Assembly (NCBI GenBank): GCA_039881145.1
Contig: JAYKKI010000088.1
Location: 4,030,501-4,094,500, forward strand
Direction of reading: 5' to 3'
DNA length: 64,000 nucleotides
From: Druceiella hillmani
Taxonomy: Eukaryota; Arthropoda; Insecta; Lepidoptera; Hepialidae
In this document: in pieces, positions 33,790-44,464 of the stretch
How the letters are laid out: each line of letters begins with the position of its first letter
Numbering within the stretch: the stretch's first letter is position 1
Made by a program: the position numbers and the translations under genes
Notes under the pieces: model-generated
Database searches by the model: none
The model's input: the letters and a program-made list of their open reading frames with translations, nothing else
Told to the model about the DNA's origin: nothing

Positions 33790-33952
33790 GAATCAAAAGA
33801 GTCAATACAATGCACTGATTAACCAAGCTAAATGATTCATTTGGAACCTTATTGATTCATTTGACTATTTTATTCAGCAACGTTTTGGCGTAGAATCTAA
33901 TGGACGAATGTCTTGCGGTTTGCGTTACATTGACTCAAAAGCTCTTTGATTC
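33790..33952. repeat. Short foldback segment specific to type I units
   Basis: GAATCAAAAGAGTCAAT at the left and ATTGACTCAAAAG...CTTTGATTC at the right are inverted. The middle repeats TGATTCATTTG. It is present also at 51,047-51,209 and 61,263-61,424, and absent after the A arms of U0 and U2. Confidence 0.7.
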
Positions 33953-34637
33953 GCTCAGTATTCGCCTTAACGGAATGATTCTTTAATTTTTTCGTTTTCC
34001 GTATTAGCCTTCGTTATCATGAGATAATGAAAAACACGTAATCCGTCGTGAACTAGGTTTTATTTATATTATGTAAAAAAAATATAAAAAGAAGTTGGAG
34101 ACAACAGCGAAACCATACTCCATACCTTTTTTGACACACGTTTGTTCAGTTTTTTCTTAGTCAAATGGTGGACACATGTTTCCAGTATTAAATTCCTGAA
34201 TGGTTTTGTCAATATCTCCTATTACATTATTAAAACTTTCATTTAAGGGATATTTCTTAAAGTGCCTATTAAATTTGACGTGAAAATTTATGAATATTTT
34301 AATAATTGTAGAATCTTTTATTACTTTCCAAAAATTTGTTTTTATTTAAAATATGGAACGAAATTATAATAAAACATATAAGTAGGGCGAAGTCCCCCAG
34401 TGGCGGACCCTTAAGGTTTTTGATAAATAAAATAAAAAATATTTTAAGGAATGTTTATTTATTTATGACTTATAATAGATAACAAAGTTAGAAATCAAAT
34501 TAAATAAAAAAAAACACAACCTCTGCTTAAAAATAAGTCATACCTTCAATCAAACTTTGGTAACAAAAAATGTAATTTATAAAAGTGGCACTTAGTACCG
34601 GACGAATATTTATGCCATACCCCTAGCACCGGACATT

Positions 34638-35192
34638 TCAGAATTGCCTGCATCGATCACATATGTAGCCATCTCCATATTCTGGAACGTCAGCACATGC
34701 TTCATACACCCATCCAGTACAGGATGAGCACTGGATCCAGTCTTCGACAGAGTCTTCTAAGCAAACTTCGCAAATTGTTGTGTTTGTGTTAGATGTTTCA
34801 GTTAATGGTTCTACTTTATTTCCCTTTTTTCCTTTAGACTTCACGCTTTTTGCTTGTTTTCCCTTATCTACGCTCTTTTCTTCGGTTTGCTTTCCTTTGC
34901 CTCCAATTGCTACTTTAAAGTTAGATCTTATTTCCTTCTTCTCGTCTTTCATGTTCTTTTCATTTTCTTTTTCTTCCACCACTTTTTTGTATGGGGATGA
35001 CATTAAAATTTCACTACGTTCACATTTTCTTTTTCGAGCTACTGTTCGTTTTTTTGCGGCGTCAGGCAACGGTGATAAGTTATGTATTGTCTGAATAAGA
35101 TCTGGCGCAGAACTTGTCGACGGTTTTGGACTTGTGGTTATAGGCTCACTAGCAGATTGTCTAGATTCATCTTCAACTAGATTACTAGGCAT
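34638..35192 (-). pseudogene. Pogo-like transposase 1, C-terminal PHD-type finger region
   Basis: This 184-codon frame continues the transposase. Upstream codons in the same frame (ALAGGSTSISHAQ) reach a stop at 35,235-35,237 that looks like a CAA-to-TAA change. A lysine/glutamate-rich, low-complexity linker (about 45-130) leads to a zinc-finger pattern. Its ligands are C141, C144, C155, C158, C166, C178 and C181, with WIQC and YICDRC as in PHD fingers. The histidine expected before C166 is Y163. PHD fingers bind histone tails in known proteins. A targeting role here is inference. Confidence 0.8.
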
Positions 35193-36594
35193 TTGTGCAT
35201 GACTGATGGAAGTTGATCCACCAGCAAGAGCTGATTAAGGCAGTACGATAGCTCCTCCAGTGTTTTGTGTTTAAGGAGTCTCCTGGCTGTTCTACGACTG
35301 AGTTTGACAACACAACAGATTGTTCGTTGTTTAGTGGGTTTGACGAAGTTTCTGTTTGTTCTTGTGGTATATTGGTCATATCTGCAGCCAAATAATCTAA
35401 ATCAGTAAATAAATGTCTGTCAAATGGATAAATGCCAATGCATTTGAATCCAGACACTGCAATATCCAGTCGAGCTACTTTTGTAAATGCTTCTTTGACC
35501 AAACCAGCAATGTCGTAATCCGTTATCCGACATCCGGCATTTGATCTCATCCACACGTCGCATCGCTGGTTATATACATCTTTAAATGGTTTCATAAATG
35601 TCCTATCCAGAGGCTGGAGCTTATGGGTAGTGTGTGGTGGTGAGCTTATTGATTGAATATTATTTTTTTGCAAAAGGTGATTACCGCCAGTGTCTTGTGG
35701 CTGCAATGGCCATCTAGTAGAAGCAGCACAGGGTTCTCTTTGGTTGGTTGCGTGTGTTGGACGAACGTTCTTAGATATTGCAAAAAAAAAGTCACTGTTC
35801 ATCCACCCTTTTGGCTGGGCCACGCCAGTGCTCTCAGCTGGAGCATTTATCATAAGCCTTTCGTTCATTCTTTGCCTAGGAAAGACGAAAAATGGTGGTA
35901 TGTAGTGACCGTTAGCACTCATACAGAACAAAACTGTGATGTTTTTGCCCCTCTCAGCAGAAGTCAGCTTTCCTACTTGACGGATAGCTTTCGGAGCGAG
36001 ATGTTTTTTTTTGACTTTTTGATGTTTTTGCACGCAACTGACACCAGTTTCATCACAGTTATAAATTCTTGAGGGTGGGAATTTGTACTGTGTCATCAGC
36101 CTTTCAACATTGTCGTAGAATAGATCCACTTGTGGTTTATTAAATCCAATGGCGCGCATCATGCTTGTCGATTCCGGTGTTCGCAGCGAAATGTCAGAAT
36201 GCCTTTTCATGAAGTCGTAGTAAAAATGTTTACCAGCGCTACCTTTCTCTTTATTAAATCGATGAGGGATCTTCATGACTTCAGCTAAGTCGTAGGCTAA
36301 CTTCAGAAACTCCTTTTTCATAAGCGGCATACATCTATTAGATAAATCTTTAACGTGGTCCACCAAGACTTGTTCATACTCTGCTGAGAAGGTGCTAGTG
36401 AACCTACCCAACTTTGGTTCCATCATTACTTCTTCCCCTCGATTTAGCGCCTTTATTTTGTCATGCACAGTGCTTTTAGGAATATTGTATCTCATTGCAG
36501 CTTGTCTTATACTCAGTTCTTTGGACATAACCTTATCAAGAGCAGTTTGTAAGCTCTGTGGCTCCCACGATCCTTTCTTTTTCTTCTCTTCCAT
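35185..36594 (-). pseudogene. Pogo-like transposase 1, N-terminal and catalytic part
   Basis: The 469-codon frame has a psq-type helix-turn-helix at residues 10-52 (SIRQAAMRYNIPKSTVHDKI), a CENP-B-type domain at about 65-140, and a DDE domain from about 175. First catalytic D is D181 in NCDETG. Third is D330 in HKLQPLD. The middle one (LLLLDGHCSH) is not in this frame. Residues about 271-311 are read out of frame because one extra base sits in an A9 run (35,782-35,790) and one base is missing from a T7 run (35,663-35,669). The DGH codon is at 35,712-35,714 in another frame. Another shift near 35,270-35,272 ends the frame early. Cut-and-paste activity is therefore not expected from this copy, unless the homopolymer changes are sequencing errors. 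Confidence 0.88.
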
Positions 36595-37093
36595 TTTAAT
36601 TTCCTTTGTTCTTCTTTACTCTAAAACAAAATTAAATAATTAGAATAAGTAACGTAAATTCTCAGAAGAAATATCAATATGTTTACTGTCCGGCTCTATG
36701 GGATGACTTAGTGTCCGGTGCTAAGGAACAGACAATTTCGTACATTAGGTGGTACCAACCAAAATTGTTTAAAAAATCTAATAAAATTCTACCAGTTTAC
36801 GGATAATAATCAAGTACTAATTTTATTTTTGTACCATTCAAATGTAAATGCATAAAATGTGACAGAATAACTTACGTCGATTTTTACGTGACGACGCGAT
36901 TTCCCGCCAAAAACAGCAAACGCCCGCTCCCGCCGTGGTCTTGCACGTCACTGGCGAGCAGCGGTGCGTGATCCTGTAGCTGTGTGCCCCCCGCGCCCCT
37001 TTCACTTGTACTTTGAATCGAACAGGTTTATACTTGCTTAATTAGTACGAGTGTCCGGCGGTAGGTGCCGTGCGGCGTTACGGGACTTCCCCC

Positions 37094-37575
37094 TACTTGC
37101 AACTTGTTGACCATTTTATTACGGATTATGAAACGAAAGCAAACTGTTTGAACAATGGGAATAAAATGGATACATTTCTGCGAGATATTGGTAGTATCAT
37201 TTATTATTAAATTTAAGCTGTAAGCTGAATTTGTGATGAAAATCCCCGTTTATTTTATCTGTTTTTCATCGTTATATTTGAGTTGTTGTTATGTCCAGAT
37301 AAGTATTGAATATCAAGATTTAGTTCAGAAAATAAATTAATAACAAAGTCGGGAAAATCTACGCCCTAAAGAAGCTACAAATACTAATTATTTTATTTTT
37401 GACAACCAGGTACTAAACAAATTTTTTATTAATTTGTTGTCTAATAACGGAAAAAATGTTTTGCTCCTTGGCATTATTTAGTATGAATTTTTTGTTATGT
37501 TACCGAGTGGATCAAAAACATGGTTTTAATCATTACCTTCCACGTTGTGAATAATTTTCTATTTTTAACCGATTT
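37094..37575 (+). repeat. Left interior of U1, right of the pogo insertion
   Basis: It continues the sequence interrupted at 34,384 and matches 52,130-52,600 and 61,860-62,340. Its end, TAACCGATTTAAAAAAAAGG followed by AGAAGGTTCTCAATTCG, marks the start of the type I-specific part. That short ACCGA-TTC-AAAA-GGAG-AGGTTCTCAATTCG word is familiar from dispersed arthropod repeats. Confidence 0.7.
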
Positions 37576-38180
37576 AAAAAAAAGGAGAAGGTTCTCAATT
37601 CGCCGGAACCTTTTTTTAATGTTCAGCGATAATTCTTTACTGAATAGACTATAGGAGTGGTCTCGTATAAATATGATGACGATCTGATGATAATGTCCAG
37701 AAATGAACGATGGAACTCCTTAACGAATGGGAGTAAATTAAATATTTGCTACGGGTAATTGCTACTTTGGAAAGTAACTATGCCGTCTACCATGTCTAAT
37801 GATAAGTTCTGGGAATGAAAAATGGAGATCTTTAACGGATGGTAGCAAATTAAACGTGATTCAAAATATTTGCCACTGATAGTTGCTATTTGCAAGATAT
37901 CGGATGGAAATCTAAGATATTTACTTCTGATGGTTTTACTTTGCAAAACAAGTGCAGGTCGACCAGGTTAGGGTCTGATGATGAGATCTGAAGCAACTCT
38001 TTAAGGGAGGGTAGTAAATCAATCGTGATTCATTATTTTTGCTACTGGTTAGTTGTTACTTTGCAAAATACGATATTGGACTTCGGATATGGAGGACGAA
38101 ACTTCCACAAGTTGTAGTTGTTACCTTGCAAAATCTGATATTGGACTTCGGATATGGAGAACGGAACTCCTGAACTGGCG
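37576..38180 (-). repeat. 115-bp minisatellite of U1
   Basis: About five degenerate units, each with GGAACTCCTTAA, GGTAGTAAAT, ATTTGCTACTG, TTGTTACTTTGCAAAAT and TCTGATGATGAG. The period is close to a multiple of three, so the minus strand stays open over more than one unit (YHPLKISIFHSQ, then SLDMVDGIV). It is not otherwise coding-like. Confidence 0.8.
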
Positions 38181-38879
38181 GCTACGACAGTCGCTTTGTT
38201 TCTGTGTGTTGTTGATCTATTTTGTATTGAGTTAGAAGTTGAATTAAATAGAAGTAAAATAAAAATAAATTAATTGTAAATTTAATTAAATTATAAATTT
38301 GTTTAACTTGGGAATATGGAGAATGGTGACCAAATGAGGTTAATTTGAAATTGCAGGATACTGCGAAACTTTGGAGAACCGGTTTCAAGAAGCTGACTCA
38401 GTATTAGAAAATACTAAAAGACATTTTCTGTTCCATTAAAAAAAACACTTCATTGATACGCCATTTTATGGGGTCTATGAAAAAAGAAAATTGTCATATA
38501 CACATTTTTTAAGGCTTCAAAAAAATTCAAAACTGTTTTTTCTATTTCTGTGAGTTCAAATAGATTTATTACTTCGTCCTTTTAAATTTCATCAAAATCC
38601 ATCTTTAATTGAAAGATCTAAAATGCTATGACCGAGAGGCACGGTGGAATTAAAAAGGGACGCCATTTTTAGCATTTGGTTGCAGAATACAATTATTACA
38701 AAATAATTAAAATTACGTGTCAAAAACTGAATTAAATTCGAGAATATTGTAAGTTATGTTAAGTTATTTTTAGTATATGTATTTGTACTTCTTCCGGTAT
38801 GGAAACAGTAATTTCTCAGTGACTTTTTCGTATGTTCTATATTCTTATTGATTACGTAAAGTTTATAATGTTTCCAATT

Positions 38880-39345
38880 AGCAAGGCTGAAAAAATTCTA
38901 GTATGAAGTTATTCTGGCAACTAACAACAAACACGCCACAACAAATAATATAAATAAGGACGTGTCATATTAAGACCGAATAGTTCCGACTATTTCGCAT
39001 ATCGACGACAAGAATGCTACGACTCACCCCGCAAACAATCCCTGCCGAAAGGCATGCGGGTCGCGGCGTCCACTCAGAGAGCACCTGCCGCAGTCCCGTC
39101 GCCGTAAATCGCTGGCCAGTCGCCGCGACCAACCTTCCCTTCATAAATAACTTCGCCAGACAATGACCTATACCAGTGGCTATGAAGGATTGTAAATCAC
39201 GTGTTATCCATTTGCCGTAGTTAGTTGGGGAGTAACAGTTTGTTGTTTCCTTTGTGTTTTGTGGTGTTTGTATTTGGGGTTTATAGAGTTGTTATGAGTA
39301 TTATTGGAGGAAGACTGCCTTGTGTTGTTTTAACGGCTGATTTTA
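38880..39345 (-). repeat. Arm B4
   Basis: It has the same layout as B3 but a diverged sequence, closest to B6 and B7 (shared TATCCATTTGCCGTAGTTA). A short direct duplication CCTATACCAGTGG breaks the frame near 39,170. Together with B6 and B7 it defines a subgroup distinct from B3 and B5. Confidence 0.85.
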
Positions 39346-42050
39346 AGAATATTACTAAATTTTAGATTTTTACGATTTTTATTCCTAATTATATAATCTG
39401 TACATACATATAGAGGTTATATGAAAATAACCTCGTGTTTTAGTCTAATTTAAAAATATTTTATTTTTCCCTAAATCTAAAACTATTTTGAAATAACTTA
39501 AGATAAATATTTAACATTTAACATGGGAATCAAACCATGAAGAAAACTAGGGTGTTTAAGGAAAAGTAAATTTTTTGCTGTGTTCCTTCATTTAATTGAA
39601 AAAAAACCTTATTTTAGATGCAAGCCCCCCTTAAGGTTTATTTTGAATATAATAGACGTTTTTATCTACACCATTATGTTTTTGCAATGAGTCATTTTTC
39701 TTAGTTTCTGCGATTTGATTTAGGAATTTTTGTCACTGTAAACTTAATATATAAAAACACGCAAATGATTGAATAGTGAATATGAACAAAATAAAGAAAA
39801 TGTAAGAATACTGAAATAACTTAAAAATTGTTTAGTCAAAAGTTCGTTGCAATTTTTCACTAATATAATAATTTTCAATCGTTTTTTTACTAAATCAGTC
39901 ACAGGCCACCTTTGAAACAGTCGCATACTTTATTTCTAATGAAAAAGGAAAAGCAGTACGAAAATTCACTTTTGCCAAAGAGTGCTTATACCATGGAGAT
40001 AAGAACAGGTAAGGAGAGGGTATCAAACAAATTTTGTGGGGAAGCTTAACGCTAAAATGTATGAATGAAGGAGGGGAAATACAAAGTCGTATAAAAATAT
40101 TCATTATATCAATAATCAAATAATGTATCCAGCCGAGTAAGAGAGATGACTATATCATAATTAGTGTTACTTGTGTGTTTTTCTTTTGAATTCCATATAT
40201 TTTTAAACACATTATCGCGGCAAAACCTATACGCTCTCTATACTACTCGCGAAGTTATTTCGATGAAGTGCTCGTCGAAGTTGATCGCAGTCTGAAGCAC
40301 GTGACTACACACTCATGTAAACCGCGCAAGGAGTTCAGTAGCAGTGAGTGGCCCGCACGCACCTACTAGTAAACAGTACAACGTTTATCTGCAAATGAAT
40401 TAGCTGAGCACTGTAGTGAGACGCTTCGTGTAACTTCGTAAAGTCCTTTGACTTGGGTGGAAAAAACCGATAGTGATCGGAAGTCGCCCGAGGCGAGACG
40501 AGGTTGCACAAAGTGAATTGAAGTACTTCTCTACACTATTCTCTTCACCTAATTCTCTTCGATCAAATTCACTAGTAGTGTAGTGCAGGTTTTAAAAACA
40601 GATCTAATAGTTAATATAAATATTTCTTGTCTATAGGATCTCGTGAAGCTGTCGCGCTCTTTCCGAATTAAAAGGCTTACGTAGGAGTGAGATGAGATGT
40701 TTATGTGCGATTTGCTTAAATTATCATGATGTTTCATAAATAATTGTATTTTGTTTTGTCAAAAACTTCTTAAAAATGTGCGTAGAATTTAATTCTGTGG
40801 AAATGCATACTTTCCATTTTATTTATTGATGTGACGTGGAATATGTTCATCGACTTTCTTCAATAAATAGCTTTATTTTCTTATTTTTTCAAAAATTACG
40901 TGTATATAATTTCATCGAGGAAATATCGATATATTCATCTTAAGTGTTGAAACTATGAACAGGTTTAAATTTAGTAATTAACGAGTCTTTATGCAATTTG
41001 CATAGTTTAAATGTCTTAAAAAGAGATTGAAGCTAATAAAATATCTAAAAAATTTACATTATACAGACAATTAATTAGACGGATTTTGCTGCAATAAAAA
41101 GAAAATTCAATTTTTTTAATTCTCTTTGGTATAAATATGTGGATATCCTACGGTCACCAAACTTCGCTTTTTATTTAACCAATGACCTAAATATAAATTT
41201 AGACACTTATTTTTTATAAAATGTAAATTTTATATTGTTTTAGTCTTAAAAATATTTTAATACGCCCTTTCTGGTATTACAGGTGGTTCGCCATGGATAG
41301 TATTAATATTTTTAGTCAAACATTAACGTTAAACTCTGAAGAAAAAACGATACACTTATAAAATCACTGACGTCTCTGTTTGTGTATAGCTTTGTCTATC
41401 TGACATTTATAACATTAAATATTTCACAAGTTGATTAATCGAAACTTAAAATCAGCAAAAAGTTACTTAAGGTGAGAGCCAAGTGCGGAAGTTGATGAGA
41501 TATATGTATCTGAATAAATGCTTGATGAATCACTTCCCTTGTGCTTTTCCCTTTCCTTTTCATGGATTATGAGAGAGGGAGAGTCGCAGCTCATGGGGTT
41601 ACCTTCTTAAAATTTGGTTGTAAAATCGTCTTCCTTGTGGTAATGTTTTTCCACTCTAAACCTTCACTGATTCCCATGAATATGATCTCTTTTTCTTAGG
41701 ATAATTCTACAGGTTTACATTTTTGTTATTAGTTACGTGCAAAAATCTAATTTTTGGATACTAACATTTATAATTTTATTAATTATGTCGAAAAAGTAAA
41801 GACGTAAACATAGATATATTTAATATCAGATATACTGTAAATAATTATTAGGATCGGTAAAGATTTAGGGAGACAGAAATATTGGTGCTTCTTGTCTGAA
41901 AATTTGGCTCATCAATATGTTCTCAAATAGGATAAGAAGTCATCATCACTATGATCTTAATGTGTCGGCGTGTTGAAATAATTGTCTAGCTAATATCAAA
42001 TAAAGTATAATAATATATTGTGTAGATTACAGACAGCCTTATATGGCATA
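39346..42050 (+). repeat. Spacer of U2 including S block
   Basis: It matches 54,820-55,530 and 60,150-60,880 in U4 more closely than the spacers of U1 and U3 (for example the TATTGGTGCTTCTTGTCTGAAAATTTGG segment near 41,880 and 60,700). About 40,920-41,280 holds extra A/T-rich sequence not seen in the other spacers. Confidence 0.7.
40224..40605. mobile_element. Unclassified 380-bp insertion
   Basis: It is present only in U2. U1 and U3 read GCGGCAAATCTT...CTTATTAGTTAAT across this site. The insert is GC-richer than its surroundings, begins ACCTATACGCTCTC and ends GTAGTGTAGTGCAGGT. The ends are only loosely inverted (ACCT...ACTAC). It has no open frame or tRNA-like promoter boxes. Possibly a MITE or SINE fragment. 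No clean target duplication. Confidence 0.5.
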
Positions 42051-42500
42051 GAAAGATAAATAAACTTTATTGTTCATTACAAATTACCGGCACTAAACTA
42101 GTTCAAATAGAATAATACAGTTTACCTCCAATAGCACTCACGATAAATCAATAATTTCCCAAATATCTATAACGACCAAAACAAAAGAAATAACTGTTGT
42201 TATTCTGGAACTGACTCTAGCAAGTAGCCACGCGTGATTTATAATCGTTTATAACTACTGTGCAATTGTCTGGTGAGATTATGTACGACGGTGAGGAAGG
42301 CCGCGTTGGTTGGCAGACGATTTACTACGGAGTGGCCTACACGCCGTTCGGAAGGGGTCATCGCAGTGTATATCATTGCGTTCTTGACGGTGATATTTGA
42401 TATATTTGATGATATTAACTCGTAATATCCCTCGTTTATATTAGTTTTCATATGTTGGAAAATATTTCTCAATACTATGCCGTTTGGTGACACTACGTTG
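42050..42500 (+). repeat. Arm A5
   Basis: The plus strand reads SFITTVQLSGEIMYDGEEGR, then VGWQTIYYG and FGRGHRSVYHCVLDGDI, with in-frame stops upstream. Collinear with A3, which shows that U0 and U2 share an ancestor. Confidence 0.8.
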
Positions 42501-43293
42501 GTGTTTAGTGATGGCTATTGACAAATGCTAGTTAGCTATCGACGTTTAAATTTATTTAAATATATTTTCGAAATTGTCAATTAAAATCTGTTCAAATGGT
42601 CATGCTTTTTGATCTTTCAAAAACACCGGTAACAGATCCATTTCGCGACTTCATTTAATGCGGTATTATTAATTTTGACCAGTCCACCTACATCATATTA
42701 CTACTTCTTTCTTCCATATCAATTTGGATATTTTCCAAGATCTTTTTCCAAGATATTCAAGACATTATATGATAATAAAATATTGTACATTTATTTATAT
42801 ATATTTTCATAATTGAAAACAATCTGAAAAGGAGGTGGAAATATAAACAACTGCGGGACCATATTTTGCACGTTTTCTGATACGCCTTTGGTCACTTTTT
42901 CTTGTACGAATGGTTGCTACCATTCGTGTAATTTGTTTGCAATATTGAATACAATATTGCTTTTATCAGTCTCTTCCACTAATTTATCATAACTTTCATT
43001 TAAGTGATATTTTTAAAGGGTCTAATAACTTTTTTTATAGAAATATATGAATATTTTAATAATTGCAGATTCTTGCATTATTTTCTAAAGATTTAATTTC
43101 ATTTAAAATATGGAACGAAATTGTAATAAACCATAAACATGTTTGCAACTGGTTAATTATTTTATTGCGCATTGTGAAAAGGAAACAAACTGTTAGAACA
43201 ATGTGAAAAAATCTATACGTTTATGGGAGATATTGGCAGCATCATTTATTATTAAATTTAAGCTGAATATGTGACGAAAAAAACCGTTTATTT

Positions 43294-44122
43294 ATATTTA
43301 TATACACATCTGTGTATATAAAGACACGCCTTTCAACAATACGTAGTTACATTGAGCAGTGTTCGGTTTGAAAATGTATTTGTTTGAGTTTTATAGTAAT
43401 GAATTTGATGATATTCTCAGTCGTACATCGCGTTCGTCTAGACGTAGTGTGGTTATTAATCATACATACCACTTTTAACCAGATTTCATCTTACTTAGCA
43501 TGATCTTAACTATATGCTATCTTTAATTGAACATAATTTGCAAGTAAATTTTTAAAAACAACGCTGTAGATCTCACAACGTAACAATTTTTAGGTTGCGC
43601 AACGTAACAATTTTTTAAAATAATTTCTAATTACCCAGTGTTTACTGCAAGTTTTCTTTCAAATAAAATAAATAAAAACAAATAGCGGAAATTTTTTTTT
43701 TATTCCGGGTGATGATTTTTTACTTTTCTCCCGAACTCCGTATGTGATTGATGTGCAAAAAAAAATAATTTGTTCTTTGTATCTAAACGCCTATTTGTAA
43801 TTTGCTATTAAAATAGTTAATTGCACTTTTATACATTATAGTAAATGCCACAAATTCTATGGATCTGTTGCTCTTGAATATACACTATGAGTATTATCCC
43901 ATAGGATTTTCTTAGCAACGATTGGAGATTCGGTAGAAACAAAATTTAGGGCTACATTCTCCACTTTTTCTGGAAATCTATAATCAAGTACACTTGAATG
44001 TTATGAAATCACTGAAAAGACTGTTCCAGCATTAAAATAAACCTGGTGGAGGTTTGGCTTTTTTAAACCTCAAGATTAATCATGAGAATGTCTAGGAATT
44101 TTATAGATAAAATGCAATAATT
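43294..44122 (+). mobile_element. Unclassified 830-bp insertion
   Basis: It interrupts the left interior only in U2. Type I units read GTTTATTTTATCTGTTTTTC across the site. It includes a TATATAAAG box at about 43,315, a 34-codon frame at 43,374, and two copies of the word CAACGTAACAATTTTT about 30 bp apart (near 43,576 and 43,600). It may be a truncated DNA transposon keeping its 5' end. No matching inverted terminus is visible. Confidence 0.5.
43374..43478 (+). CDS. 34-codon frame in the U2 insertion
   Basis: It starts MYLFEFYSNEFDDILSR and continues with a basic RTSRSSRRS patch. The ATG is about 55 bp after a TATATAAAG box. An acidic-aromatic start followed by a basic patch is plausible for the N-terminus of a transposase. 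I cannot assign it and it may be chance. Confidence 0.2.
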   Translation: MYLFEFYSNEFDDILSRTSRSSRRSVVINHTYHF

Positions 44123-44464
44123 GTCTGTTTCTTCCCTCGTTACATTTGAGTCATTGTTATGCCCAGGAATGTATTGAATATGAAGTGCAGAAAATAAATG
44201 AATAACAAAGTCTAGAAAATCTTCGCCATTAAAATTTGTAACTCCAATAAAGTTAACTAAAATTTTAATTTTTTTGTTTACAATAATCAGGTAAATATAT
44301 TGAATTACTATAATTTTAAGTAATTAATCTCTAATGTGCAATCTAATATGTTAAAAAAATATTTCATTTCTCTAACAATATTTAGCATAATTTTTTTCAT
44401 CCAGTTGAATAAAAATACGGTTTTAAATATCACCTCCCACGTAGTGAATAATTTTTTATTTTAT

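Larger units (their letters stand above)
34385..37093 (-). mobile_element. Pogo-like DNA transposon 1, complete but mutated
   Basis: 2,709 bp with inverted ends GGGCGAAGTCCC and GGGACTTCCCCC, flanked by a duplicated TA (34,383-34,384 and 37,094-37,095). The empty site ATAAGTACTTGCAACTTG is intact in units U3 (about 52,110) and U4 (about 61,850), so the insertion point and TA duplication are directly shown. It codes on the minus strand for one transposase with a C-terminal PHD-type finger, now split into two frames. It is absent from all other units, so it arrived after U1 separated from U3 and U4. Confidence 0.93.
31010..38880. repeat. Macrorepeat unit U1 (type I, carrying a pogo insertion)
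   Basis: The unit comprises arm B3, spacer with S block, arm A4, left interior (split at 34,384/37,094), minisatellite and right interior. Removing the 2.7-kb transposon leaves about 5.2 kb, the same as U3 without its insertions. Confidence 0.8.
42501..44464 (+). repeat. Left interior of U2
   Basis: It matches U0 at 25,986-27,184 on both sides of the 43,294-44,122 insertion (GTGACGAAAAAAACCGTTTAT before, CCTCGTTACATTTGAGT after). Confidence 0.75.

Noticed and set aside
35653..36072. 139- and 71-codon plus-strand frames inside pogo element 1
   Set aside because: They are antisense to the transposase and have no motif of their own. The same applies to plus-strand frames at 34,780, 36,392, 57,039 and 57,739.
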